A stretch of DNA of 36,786 nt from Clostridiales bacterium (GTDB lineage: Bacteria > Bacillota > Clostridia > Oscillospirales > CAG-272). Made by a program: the position numbers and the translations under genes. Each line of letters begins with the position of its first letter. The first letter of the stretch is position 1. This document shows, piece by piece, positions 16,574-24,478 of the stretch. The notes below the pieces were generated by a model, which was given only the letters and a program-made list of their open reading frames with translations, was not told the origin of the DNA and searched no databases. The DNA lies in NCBI GenBank assembly GCA_004554105.1, contig SFNW01000003.1:1-36786 (forward strand), read 5' to 3'.

Positions 16574-18034
16574 TTACAGGGGAAGATTGGCGTGTCTGCG
16601 GGCGGGAGCGCCGCAGCATTTGGAGGCGAGCATCGAGAGCGCGGCGCAGATGCGCATACGCGCTTCGGAGGCTTCGATCACGTCGTCAATTTCGCCGTGA
16701 ACGGCAGCCTTGACGGGCGCGGCGTTCTCGGCAGCCCATTCGGCTTCAAGCTCTTCGCGGCTCTTCTTGGCAACCTTTTCGTTTTCGAGGAAGGCAACGG
16801 CGGATTTCGGGCTCATGATGCTGATTTTCGCATTTTCAAGCGCGAAGGCAATGTCCGCGCCGACCGACTTCGAGCCCATCAGGGTAAACGCACTGCCGTA
16901 TGCCTTGCCGAGGACGACCGTAATCTTCGCGGTCTCTGCGGACGAGTAAGCGTATGCGAGTTTGGCAAGTTCGGCGGCGTAGGGGGCGTTCTCGTAATCG
17001 TCGCCTGCGGCAACGCCTTCGCTGTCGACCAGCGTGACGACCGGAATACCGAAACTGTCGCACATCGAAACGAATTTTGCAATCTTTCTCGCGGCGAGCG
17101 GGGTCAGCTTACCGCCGTTCACGTCGGGCTGATTTGCCGCGATGCCCGCGACCGTTCCGCCGACCGATGCAAGTGCGCAGACCGCTTCGGGCGCGTAGCT
17201 TTCGGAGAGTTCAAGGAAATTGCCGTTGTCGGCGATTGCCGCGAGGACGGCTTTGACGTCGTATTTGTCACCGACAAAGGAGAGGTCAACCGCGCGGTTG
17301 AGGTCGTCGGTGCAAAGCTCGGTGACCGTGCCCTCCATGTTGTTCTGGGGCAGGTAGTTGACGACGGCGCGCACGCCGCCGAGTGCCTCGGCTTCGGTGT
17401 CATAGAGTTTTGTGACAAGCCCGCTTGCAAACGCACCCTCGGCTGCGCCCGCATTCTTGGCTTTCAGCGCGGAGACGGGGGAAACATAGATGCTCGCCTT
17501 GTCCTTGACCGCGACGGCGACGTCGAACATCGAGGCGATGACGGCTGCACTGCCCGCGCAGACGCCGTTGATGTAGGCAATCTGGGGAATGATGCCCGAA
17601 GCACTTGCGACGGCATTCATCACTCTGCCGTATGCGCCGAGCGCGTCAACGCCCTCGCTGAGCACTGCGCCCGCGCTGTTGAACACGCCGATGACCGGCG
17701 CGCCGTTCTTGACCGCCAGCGCGTAGAGGTCGCAAATCTTCTTCGCCTGCAGGTCGTCGAACGCACCCTTCATTCTGTAGAAGTCCTGTGCAAAGATAAA
17801 GACGAGGCGGGAGTCAATCGCGCCGTAGCCGCAGATGACGCCCTCGTAGTCTCTGTCGTCGACCGTGCGCTTGACATAGGCACCGATCTCGACGAAGGTC
17901 CCCTCATCGAGAACCGACGCAATCGTCTGCCGTGCGCTGAGGGACTTGTCCTTTGCGGCGGCGGAGGCGCTTGCGGCGTCCTTCTTTGCCAGCTCCGCCT
18001 TCAGTTCGGCGGCTGTTTTTGTCGTATTGTCCAT
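16574..18034 (-). CDS. mmdA: Acyl-CoA carboxyltransferase, divergent MmdA/PccB-like
   Basis: Carboxyl transferase family protein (crotonase fold, two homologous halves) that would move a carboxyl group between an acyl-CoA such as methylmalonyl-CoA and biotin. At 486 residues it is slightly short for MmdA (about 510). Family features are the EGVDALGAYGRVM segment, GIIPQIAYINGVCAGSAA, the second-half VTLVDSEGVAAGDDYE region and the C-terminal ARRHANLPL. The usual first oxyanion motif (SGGARIQEG) is replaced by NSAGAVLSEG, so this is a divergent branch and the substrate is uncertain. It is the first gene of the operon; AACGGAGG precedes the ATG. Confidence 0.85.
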   Translation of the reverse strand: MDNTTKTAAELKAELAKKDAASASAAAKDKSLSARQTIASVLDEGTFVEIGAYVKRTVDDRDYEGVICGYGAIDSRLVFIFAQDFYRMKGAFDDLQAKKICDLYALAVKNGAPVIGVFNSAGAVLSEGVDALGAYGRVMNAVASASGIIPQIAYINGVCAGSAAVIASMFDVAVAVKDKASIYVSPVSALKAKNAGAAEGAFASGLVTKLYDTEAEALGGVRAVVNYLPQNNMEGTVTELCTDDLNRAVDLSFVGDKYDVKAVLAAIADNGNFLELSESYAPEAVCALASVGGTVAGIAANQPDVNGGKLTPLAARKIAKFVSMCDSFGIPVVTLVDSEGVAAGDDYENAPYAAELAKLAYAYSSAETAKITVVLGKAYGSAFTLMGSKSVGADIAFALENAKISIMSPKSAVAFLENEKVAKKSREELEAEWAAENAAPVKAAVHGEIDDVIEASEARMRICAALSMLASKCCGAPARRHANLPL

Positions 18035-18129
18035 TGTAAACCTCCGTTTACTAAAATTTATCCTGTATTGAGTCGGGGAAACGGTCGGCAGGAAAAACTC
18101 TGCCGAAATACCTTTCTAACCCATTATAT

Positions 18130-18158
18130 ACTATACCACATTTTTTATCCGAATTCAA
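18130..18158 (-). promoter_or_regulatory. Promoter of the mmdA-oadG-BCCP-oadB-oadA operon
   Basis: On the minus strand, -35 TTGAAT (18153-18158), a 17-base spacer and -10 TATAGT (18130-18135), with an extended -10 TGG. The untranslated leader is about 85-90 nt and contains one simple hairpin, TCGGCAG...CTGCCGA, with no recognised riboswitch fold. Confidence 0.75.
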
Positions 18159-18244
18159 TTGAAATTCGCTAAAATACGCGTTAAAAAATTATCAAGTTTA
18201 TATCGCTTTTTTACACCTTTTTCATCATTCTGTACAAAAACGAA

Positions 18245-18282
18245 AAAAGCAAGCACATCGGGGCATTCCCGTGCTTGCTTTT
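18245..18282 (-). terminator. Intrinsic terminator after the XRE regulator gene
   Basis: AAAAGCAAGCAC (18245-18256) pairs with GTGCTTGCTTTT (18271-18282). On the minus strand the stem ends in a T tract (TTTTTT with 18243-18244), 20 bases after the regulator stop. It isolates the regulator from the decarboxylase operon downstream. Confidence 0.85.
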
Positions 18283-18301
18283 GCGTGGATTGGCGGTTGC
18301 T

Positions 18302-19168
18302 TCAGCGTTTGACAGAGGCGAGCAGCTGCTCGCGGCGGTCGCGGATTTCGTACGCGCCCTTGTAGTCCTCACAGGTCTTGCAGCAGTTTTCGACCGCGGC
18401 GCAGGCGAGCAGCGAGAGAAAGCGCGGCAGCTCGGACGATGCGGCAATCGGGCGCAGCGCGAGGATCGCGTCGATAAACTTGTAGTCGAGGATTTTCAGC
18501 TTCGCGCCGATGAAGGCGGCATAGGGGGCATCGAGACAGTCGAGCGCCAGCAGTGCGCGGACCGTGTCCGATTCCTTTGCTTCGACCCGCCGCAGCATCG
18601 AGAAGAACAGCGCGGGCTGAAAGCCGAAATCCGGCTTGTCCGCGGCAAGCGGAACGACGGCTTCAAGGTCGTCGATATGTTCCATGAGCAGAAAAATAAA
18701 GTCGATTCGCTCGGGCGCGACTTCTGCGAGCGGAACGGTGGCGGGAAGAGCCGATTTCGCCGCGCCGAGCCTTTGCCGCGCGGTCGGAAAATCACCCGCG
18801 TAAAACGCTTCAAGCCCCACGCGGTAGGCGGCGTAAACATAAATCGACGCGCATTCGCTCTCGGGCGCAAGCCCGGTCTTTTCAAAGACTTCAAGGCATT
18901 CCGCATATCTGCCGGCGGCAAAACGGGCGGTCGCCGTCCGCATGGCGCGCGCACGCTCGGCGGGGAGCAGGTCGCTCTCGGGGTCGAGCAGAAAGCCGGG
19001 CGGAACGTCCAGTCTGTCCGAAAGCGCGAGAAGCGTTTCGAGCGACGGGGTCACATCGTCGCGCTCGATGCGGCTGAGCATACCGTGTGTCACAATGCCG
19101 TCGGACAGCGCGGTCTGCGTCAGTCCGTGCGCTTTGCGCAGTTCTCTTATCTTTGTGCCGAGTGACAA
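18302..19168 (-). CDS. XRE-family transcriptional regulator with C-terminal TPR-like helical repeats
   Basis: 288 residues from a TTG start at 19168, chosen because AAGGAG lies six bases upstream on the minus strand and the protein then begins MSLGTKIRELRKAHGLTQ, a normal XRE N-terminus. An upstream ATG would run into the fumarase gene. Residues about 4-60 form the Cro/CI helix-turn-helix (GLTQTALSDG, HGMLSRIERDD). The rest is all-alpha, with alternating pairs of helices like TPR units, the architecture of peptide- or partner-sensing regulators. Its target is unknown; it lies directly upstream of the decarboxylase operon on the same strand but behind its own terminator. Confidence 0.85.
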   Translation of the reverse strand: MSLGTKIRELRKAHGLTQTALSDGIVTHGMLSRIERDDVTPSLETLLALSDRLDVPPGFLLDPESDLLPAERARAMRTATARFAAGRYAECLEVFEKTGLAPESECASIYVYAAYRVGLEAFYAGDFPTARQRLGAAKSALPATVPLAEVAPERIDFIFLLMEHIDDLEAVVPLAADKPDFGFQPALFFSMLRRVEAKESDTVRALLALDCLDAPYAAFIGAKLKILDYKFIDAILALRPIAASSELPRFLSLLACAAVENCCKTCEDYKGAYEIRDRREQLLASVKR

Positions 19169-19205
19169 GAGGGTCTCCTTTCCGAATCGCTGCTGCTTGA
19201 AATTC

Positions 19206-19727
19206 TTATTTCTTGAAAATGCTGTTGCCGCTTGTGTCAATGGCGACGAAAAGCGGAAAATTCTCAATGGTGAAGCGCTTGACCGACTCGCAGCCGAGGT
19301 CGTCGTAGGCGATGACCTCGCTCTTTACGATTGCCTTGGACGCGAGCGCACCCGCACCGCCGATGGCGCAGAAATACAGACCGCCGTGCGCCTTGATTGC
19401 TTCATAGACCGCTTCGCTGCGGTCGCCCTTGCCGATGGTCGCGGCAAGCCCCATTTCGTAGAGTTTCGGCGTGTAGACGTCCATGCGCGACGAGGTCGTC
19501 GGACCGCAGGAGCCGACTGCGCCGCTCTTTGCGGGCGTCGGTCCGGCGTAGTAAATGAACGCGCCCTCAATCGGGTAGGGCAGCGGCGCACCGTCCGAAA
19601 TTGCCTTGAAAATCCGTTTGTGGGCTGCGTCGCGCGAGGTGTAAACCGTTCCCGAAAGGAGGATTTCCTCGCCCGCGCGCACCGTATGCGCCCATGTTTT
19701 ATAATCGCTTGTATGGTAACTTTTCAT
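19206..19727 (-). CDS. fumB: Class I fumarate hydratase beta (C-terminal) subunit
   Basis: Beta domain of the 4Fe-4S fumarase/tartrate dehydratase family, interconverting fumarate and malate together with an alpha subunit. 173 residues from the ATG at 19727; the longer frame to 19820 overlaps the upstream gene and is not needed. Recognisable are AGEEILLSGTVYTSRDAAH, the substrate-phosphate-like GSCGPTTSSRMD, GLAATIGKGDRS and YFCAIGGAGALAS. The start lies one base past the stop of the DivIVA-like gene, so the two are translationally coupled. The alpha subunit, which holds the Fe-S cluster, is not in this window. Symbol is by family only. Confidence 0.88.
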   Translation of the reverse strand: MKSYHTSDYKTWAHTVRAGEEILLSGTVYTSRDAAHKRIFKAISDGAPLPYPIEGAFIYYAGPTPAKSGAVGSCGPTTSSRMDVYTPKLYEMGLAATIGKGDRSEAVYEAIKAHGGLYFCAIGGAGALASKAIVKSEVIAYDDLGCESVKRFTIENFPLFVAIDTSGNSIFKK

Positions 19728-19728
19728 G

Positions 19729-20526
19729 TCAGAAGTCAAAGTGAATTCGGTTTTCCTCACTGAAGATTTTTGCCGCTTCCGCGCCGATTGCCGCTTCGGC
19801 GTCGCTCTTGCCGTTTGCAAGGCGGCTGTCCAGCTCTGCGGTGGATTTGCCGATGTTCTCCGCCAGCGCGTGCAGCAGTGCGGCGGTTTGCTCGGTCTGC
19901 GCCGTCAGGGCGGCGTAGGAGTCGTTTGCAATGCGCTTGATCTGCGTCTTGACCGCGTAGGCGGCGGTGGCGGCGCGGGCGTTAAAGCTCTCGGCGGCAC
20001 TCTCCATCTGCTCGTTTGCGGATTTGCGCAGTGCGTCGGCTTCCCGCTTGGCATTTTCGATGATATCCTCCGCCGCGCTCTGCGCGGAGAGAATGATTTC
20101 GCCGATTTGCGCACTGACATCGTCGTATTTTTCGGATTTCGCAATCGCGTCCGAGAGTGAGGCAAGCCGCTCGTCAAGCCCTTCGGCACGGTTTTTCGCC
20201 TCGCTGCTTTCGCGGCGGAGAGACTCGATCAGGCGGTTCTGCTCCTCGATGCGCGAAAGCTGCTCCGTGACCAGGTTTTCACGCGCCCGCGCTTCTTCTT
20301 CGAGCGTCGCCGCACGGGCAAGCGCGGTCTCAAGCTCGGCACGCACGCCTTCGAGTTCGGCAATCTTCGATTCGAGCGCGTCGGTCTTACGCTTTGCCGC
20401 GCGTTCCCGCTCGGCAAATTCGGCATTCAGCTTTTCGATATATCCGTTGACGTCCTCGCGGTTAAAGCCGCCGAGCGATGTGCGGAAATAGACCATTTTT
20501 TCCTTGGGCAGACTGTCTCTTGACAT
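19729..20526 (-). CDS. DivIVA-like coiled-coil protein
   Basis: 265 residues from the ATG at 20526; the frame extends upstream but a promoter sits there, and AGAGG precedes this ATG. The N-terminus contains YFRTSLGGFNREDVNGYIEKLN, matching the DivIVA membrane-binding/GF-x-x-x-x-V-x-x-Y signature. A long Glu/Ala/Arg coiled coil (about 35-135) follows, then a second helical part with Ala-rich heptads. DivIVA and GpsB proteins mark curved membranes and organise division or sporulation machinery; the exact role here is inferred only from the family. It is cotranscribed with fumB. Confidence 0.75.
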   Translation of the reverse strand: MSRDSLPKEKMVYFRTSLGGFNREDVNGYIEKLNAEFAERERAAKRKTDALESKIAELEGVRAELETALARAATLEEEARARENLVTEQLSRIEEQNRLIESLRRESSEAKNRAEGLDERLASLSDAIAKSEKYDDVSAQIGEIILSAQSAAEDIIENAKREADALRKSANEQMESAAESFNARAATAAYAVKTQIKRIANDSYAALTAQTEQTAALLHALAENIGKSTAELDSRLANGKSDAEAAIGAEAAKIFSEENRIHFDF

Positions 20527-20560
20527 ACGGCACCTCTGTACTTTTAATATCTTAAACTTA

Positions 20561-20589
20561 AATATACCACAAAAACGCCGCCGTGGCAA
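20561..20589 (-). promoter_or_regulatory. Promoter of the divIVA-like/fumB/XRE transcription unit
   Basis: On the minus strand, -35 TTGCCA (20584-20589), a 17-base spacer, and -10 TATATT (20561-20566) with an extended -10 TGG. It lies between the yunB stop and the divIVA-like start. Confidence 0.65.
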
Positions 20590-20596
20590 TAACTTT

Positions 20597-21307
20597 TTAT
20601 TTTCCGTCGGTTTCCGCGCCGAAATCGTAGATGTCGTCGATTTCGCTTTCGGCGATGTCGTCGGCAAAACGGTTGATTTTCGTGTAGGCGTCCGGCACCT
20701 TGCCGATGATGACGGTTTCGGCAATGCAATAGTCGGCTTTTACCGTGAATTTCTGCGTCGCGGCGGGAATCAGCGCGTAGACCTCGGCTTCGACGCACGC
20801 GACCACGCGGTGCAGAGTTTGATTGATGCCGCTCTCGTAAAACTCGTTGCGGACATCGCAGGTGATTTTCTGCGAAACGGCAAGTTTGACCTTGATGTCG
20901 GGACCTTTGCCGGTAAGCAGCGCGCCGCCGCTCAGGTTGCCGAGCGGAATGCGCACGGTCATGCGTTCGCGCGTCAGGCGTCCCACCGCCTCGGTGACGA
21001 CGTCGCCGGTCAGCCGCGCAATCTGCGGCGTGTTGGTCTCGAGCGAGGCGACGCAGCCGTCGTCGCCGTAGGTCAGACGGACAAAATCGCTGTAGCCGTC
21101 GCTCTCGGTCTGCATTTTCTCGCGGATAATTGCGTTTATCGCAGCGGTCAACTCGGTCACGCACTGCGCCTTTGCCAGCGGAATCAGCGCGGGAATGATT
21201 TGCAGATTGTAGATGAGCGCGGTCGAAACCGAGAGAAACAGAAGAAAAACGCCGAATTTGGCAAGAAAACTTTGCTTCGGCTTTCGCTTTTGCCCGCAGG
21301 ACAGCAT
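20597..21307 (-). CDS. yunB: Sporulation protein YunB homologue
   Basis: 236 residues from ATG 21307; GTG codons at 21319 and 21316 are alternative starts, but only the ATG has a plausible Shine-Dalgarno (GGGTGG). A basic N-terminus is followed by one transmembrane helix (about 14-36, FGVFLLFLSVSTALIYNLQIIP), with the rest outside the membrane. The IPLGNLSGGALLTGKGP motif and the following conserved strand-rich segment are the YunB signature. In B. subtilis YunB is a sigma-E-dependent spore protein of unknown biochemical role. It indicates a spore former. Confidence 0.82.
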   Translation of the reverse strand: MLSCGQKRKPKQSFLAKFGVFLLFLSVSTALIYNLQIIPALIPLAKAQCVTELTAAINAIIREKMQTESDGYSDFVRLTYGDDGCVASLETNTPQIARLTGDVVTEAVGRLTRERMTVRIPLGNLSGGALLTGKGPDIKVKLAVSQKITCDVRNEFYESGINQTLHRVVACVEAEVYALIPAATQKFTVKADYCIAETVIIGKVPDAYTKINRFADDIAESEIDDIYDFGAETDGK

Positions 21308-21365
21308 GAAGATCACCACCCGTGTTTTCAGGGTATGAAAGTTTCACGCGGTTTGACAATCGCGG

Positions 21366-22424
21366 CTATTCGTCCGTGTCCGTGTCGCTTTTTTTCGGCG
21401 GCTTTCGCGGGGATTTCACGGCGGAGAGCGGATTTTGCTCCATGGCGCGCTCCATGCTTGAGTCGCTGACGTGCGTGTAGATTTGCGTGGTGTTGAGCTG
21501 CTCGTGTCCGAGAATGTCTTTCAGCACGCGCACGTCGACCTTGCCGGTCTGATACATCAGCGTGGCGGCAGTGTGGCGCAACTTGTGGACCGAATAGCCC
21601 TTGCTTTCAAGTCCCGCGCGCTTGAGATATTTTCCGATCATCCACTGCACGGTTTTATTGCTGATTCTTTGCCCGCGGCTGCTTAAAAACAGGGCGGGGG
21701 AGGCGGCAGTCGTCTCGTCGAAGCCCGCGCCGCGCACCGCGAGATAGTCGCCGAGCGCGTCGCGGCAGGCGGTGTTGAGATAGATGATGCGCTCTTTCGC
21801 GCCCTTGCCGACGACGCGAAGAGACCGCAGGTCGCTGTCGACGTCGCGCATATCAATGCCGCACAGCTCGGACAGACGCATACCGCAGTTGAGAAACAGC
21901 GTCGTAATGGCATAGTCGCGCTTGAGCGTTTTCGATTCGGTATCCGAGACGATGGCGTTCAGCAAGTCCAGACTCTCTTCGACCGAGAGAAACTTCGGCA
22001 GCGTTTTTTCCTTTTTCGGCGCGTCGATATTGGCGGCGGGATTTTTTTCGAGCAGATGCCGCTTGTTGACGAGATACTTATAAAAGGATTTGATTGCGGT
22101 CAGCTTGCGCGCCTTTGCCGCCCAGCCATTTTGACGGTCTGCTCCCGCGTAAAACAGAAATTCGTAGATGTCCTCGGTGTGAATCGAGCCGACAAAGTCG
22201 AGGTCGACTTCGGTGATACCGATGCTGTCAAGCTCTGCAGCGGCGGGGTCGAGCCCGAGCTGCTTTGTCGCGCGCATATAGCGGAAAAAGGTGCGCAGGT
22301 CGAGCAGGTATTCCTCGACCGTGAGCTTGGAGCGGTTTTCGATGCCGCCCTTGTAGCCGGCAAATTCGATGAGAATCGGCGGCAGGGTACTGCGGTCGAT
22401 TTCGCTGCGGATTTTCGTGTTCAT
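21366..22424 (-). CDS. Tyrosine recombinase, XerC/XerD-like
   Basis: 352-residue site-specific recombinase. N-terminal SAM-like core-binding domain (about 15-130) and a catalytic domain with all active-site residues: Arg183 (CGMRLSE), Lys207 (VVGKGAKER), His280 and Arg283 (HKLRHT), His307 (LGHEQL) and nucleophile Tyr316 (QIYTH). Length and pattern fit a chromosomal Xer-type enzyme that resolves chromosome dimers, although a few extra residues at both ends are unusual. There are no integrase neighbours such as an excisionase or att repeats. GAGGAG precedes the ATG. Confidence 0.88.
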   Translation of the reverse strand: MNTKIRSEIDRSTLPPILIEFAGYKGGIENRSKLTVEEYLLDLRTFFRYMRATKQLGLDPAAAELDSIGITEVDLDFVGSIHTEDIYEFLFYAGADRQNGWAAKARKLTAIKSFYKYLVNKRHLLEKNPAANIDAPKKEKTLPKFLSVEESLDLLNAIVSDTESKTLKRDYAITTLFLNCGMRLSELCGIDMRDVDSDLRSLRVVGKGAKERIIYLNTACRDALGDYLAVRGAGFDETTAASPALFLSSRGQRISNKTVQWMIGKYLKRAGLESKGYSVHKLRHTAATLMYQTGKVDVRVLKDILGHEQLNTTQIYTHVSDSSMERAMEQNPLSAVKSPRKPPKKSDTDTDE

Positions 22425-22452
22425 ACGGCGCTCCTCTTTGGGGGATAGGTCT

Positions 22453-22481
22453 ATTATACAAAATCTTTCGGAAAAAGAAAA
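22453..22481 (-). promoter_or_regulatory. Possible promoter of the tyrosine recombinase gene
   Basis: On the minus strand a consensus -10 TATAAT (22453-22458) lies about 28 bases from the start codon; the hexamer 17 bases upstream is TTTTCT (22476-22481), a poor -35. Confidence 0.45.
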
Positions 22482-22509
22482 GAGAAAATCGAAAAAATCC
22501 GGTTTGGAC

Positions 22510-22538
22510 TTGCAGAAGGCGGGAGAATCCGATATAAT
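22510..22538 (+). promoter_or_regulatory. Promoter for the membrane protein/HAD/GNAT/rqcH run
   Basis: -35 TTGCAG (22510-22515), a 17-base spacer and a consensus -10 TATAAT (22533-22538), 37 bases before the start at 22576. It is divergent from the recombinase promoter. Confidence 0.75.
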
Positions 22539-22575
22539 GATTTATACATGATTTTGATTCGGAGGCTTTTCGGCA

Positions 22576-23127
22576 ATGATAAACAATTTGAAAGCGAGGT
22601 CGGGTGCAGTCGGCAGACTGCTCGTGACGCATATCGGCATGGCGGTGTTCGGAACGGTGCTTTTTCTTTGGACAAACCAAATGGGGCAGGGGCTGACGCT
22701 TGCCGTCGGCATTTTTTCCGCGCTGTTTTACGCCGCGATGGTCTATGTTCCCATGTGGGAGCTCGGCGCAAAGGACAAGCCCGCCGTAGATGCGGGACGG
22801 CTTACCGGCTACAAAAGCATCGGCTTTTCGGTCGGTGCGGCGGCGCAGCTTCCGCTTATTTTGCTGACGCTCGTCTACTTTATCTGCGCACTCTTTTCCG
22901 AAAACGGCACGGCGGCGTCGATTTTTGCGGTCTGCTATGCGATTTTGATTCTGATTAACGGCTGCTTTACGGGCATTATGATTACGCTTGCGCCGCGCGG
23001 GGAGAATTTCTATATGGTCGCGGCGGTCTTTCTCACGGCGTCGCTTTTGATCATCGCAGTCAGCGGCGTTGCCTATCTGCTCGGCACGAAGGAATGGCAG
23101 CCTTTCCCCAAAAAGTCCGAAAAATAA
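22576..23127 (+). CDS. Hypothetical small integral membrane protein
   Basis: 183 residues with four to five predicted transmembrane helices (about 17-33, 38-58, 87-106, 116-138 and 147-167) and a short Lys-rich cytoplasmic tail (PFPKKSEK). CGGAGG precedes the ATG. I do not recognise the family or any catalytic motif. It is first in a tight run with the HAD hydrolase, which starts six bases after its stop. Confidence 0.7.
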   Translation: MINNLKARSGAVGRLLVTHIGMAVFGTVLFLWTNQMGQGLTLAVGIFSALFYAAMVYVPMWELGAKDKPAVDAGRLTGYKSIGFSVGAAAQLPLILLTLVYFICALFSENGTAASIFAVCYAILILINGCFTGIMITLAPRGENFYMVAAVFLTASLLIIAVSGVAYLLGTKEWQPFPKKSEK

Positions 23128-23133
23128 GCCGAC

Positions 23134-23775
23134 ATGAACTATAAGCAGATTATTTGGGATTTCAACGGCACGATTCTCGACGATGTTGCGCTCACGCTTG
23201 AAGCGACGAATCTGCTGCTTGACCGTTACGGCAAGCGGCGGCTCGCCGATGTGGACGAGTATCGGGCGCATTTCGGCTTTCCGGTCATTGACTATTACGC
23301 CTCAATCGGGCTTGAACGCGAGAATTTTGAGCACTATGCGGACGAGTGGGTCGCGCTCTACGAGGAGCGTGCGCCGCGCGCAGGACTCTACGCGGGCTGT
23401 GCTGAATTGCTGGGCTATTTTAAGGAATGCGGCTGTGCGCAGTATCTGCTCTCGGCGACCGAGCGCAAAATGCTGAAGCGTCAGCTTGCGCCGCTCGGCA
23501 TCGAGGGCTATTTTGACGACCTTGTCGGACAGGACGACACCCGTGCGCACGGCAAGCTCGCTGCGGCGCTCGAATGGTCAAAAAAAGTCAAACTTGATAG
23601 CGCGTTGCTCATCGGCGATTCGCTGCACGACGCCGAGGTTGCAAAGGCGCTCGGCGCGGACTGCGTGCTGCTTTCCTGCGGGCATCAGAGCCGTGAACGG
23701 CTCGAAGCGACGGGCTGCCGCGTGTTCGATTCCCCGGAGTCGCTGCTTTTAGCGGCGCGGGAGGGGACGCTGTGA
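23134..23775 (+). CDS. HAD-superfamily hydrolase (phosphoglycolate-phosphatase-like subfamily)
   Basis: 213 residues. Motif I is WDFNGTILDD with nucleophile Asp9; the usual second Asp (general acid/base) is Asn11. Motif II is seen as LLSAT, and motif IV as LIGDSLHDAEVA with the metal-binding Asp residues. The cap region (residues 20-85) is a helical C1 cap. A phosphatase acting on a small phosphorylated metabolite is likely; the substrate is not readable. The Asn at the DxD position recurs in the W-D-x-N-G-T group of HAD proteins, but it could reduce or change catalysis. The stop overlaps the next gene. Confidence 0.85.
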   Translation: MNYKQIIWDFNGTILDDVALTLEATNLLLDRYGKRRLADVDEYRAHFGFPVIDYYASIGLERENFEHYADEWVALYEERAPRAGLYAGCAELLGYFKECGCAQYLLSATERKMLKRQLAPLGIEGYFDDLVGQDDTRAHGKLAAALEWSKKVKLDSALLIGDSLHDAEVAKALGADCVLLSCGHQSRERLEATGCRVFDSPESLLLAAREGTL

Positions 23776-24467
23776 GCAAGATTTTACTCGACGAAGACGG
23801 CGAAGCGCTGATTCGCGAAACGCAGTTTGACATCGCCGTGCCGATTCATGCGGAGGAACTTTGCGGCGAGACGAAAATCTTTGCCTATCCGTCGGTCGCG
23901 CCGCTCTGCGAAGCTTGGCAAAATCGCTATGCGGACGACCTTTTTTCACCCGACGCCGTCGCGTTTCTTAAGGACGGCTGCGCGGATTTCTGCGCCGCAT
24001 TCGGCTACCGCGCCGACCGCCATTCCGCGGTGGTCGGGTATAATTTTTTGTCAGGCGACGCTGTGAACACAGGCTTTACGCCCTGCGAGCGGATTCGCCG
24101 CGAGGGCAAGTATGAAAACAAGACGACCTTTGACCTTGCCGCCTGCCTTGCGGCGGAGCGCGTGATGTTTGCCGTCGTGCGAGACGGTGCAATCGTTTCG
24201 CTGACGGTGACCTGCGAAGCGCCCTCGGCGCGCGCCGACGCGGGCGGTATGATGGAAATCAGCGTCGAGACCGCGCCTGCCTATCGGGGAAACGGCTATG
24301 CGACGGCGGCGGTCGCCGCGCTTGCCGACTGGCTTTCGGCGCGCGGGTTTATCACGCTTTACAAATGCAGAGCCGAAAATGAAAAGTCCGCACGCGTTGC
24401 CGCACGCGCCGGACTGACACAAAGCGGCAGATTTATGTACTTCGTCTTCCGTAAAGACAGAAGCTGA
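23772..24467 (+). CDS. GNAT-like N-acetyltransferase
   Basis: 231 residues, starting at GTG 23772 inside the stop of the HAD gene (GTGA overlap), so translation is coupled. The first 120 residues resemble no family I know. The C-terminal part has the GNAT acetyl-CoA loop in TAPAYRGNGYATAAVAALADW (Arg/Gly-x-Gly-x-Ala type) and the helix and strand that follow (NEKSARVAARAGL), typical of motif A/B. The acceptor is unknown. The gene ends 11 bases before rqcH. Confidence 0.8.
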   Translation: MSKILLDEDGEALIRETQFDIAVPIHAEELCGETKIFAYPSVAPLCEAWQNRYADDLFSPDAVAFLKDGCADFCAAFGYRADRHSAVVGYNFLSGDAVNTGFTPCERIRREGKYENKTTFDLAACLAAERVMFAVVRDGAIVSLTVTCEAPSARADAGGMMEISVETAPAYRGNGYATAAVAALADWLSARGFITLYKCRAENEKSARVAARAGLTQSGRFMYFVFRKDRS

Positions 24468-24478
24468 AAGGACACACT

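Noticed and set aside
21366..22424. Tyrosine recombinase considered as a prophage or ICE integrase
   Set aside because: No excisionase, phage genes, tRNA target or flanking repeats; it fits a housekeeping Xer-type enzyme beside yunB better.
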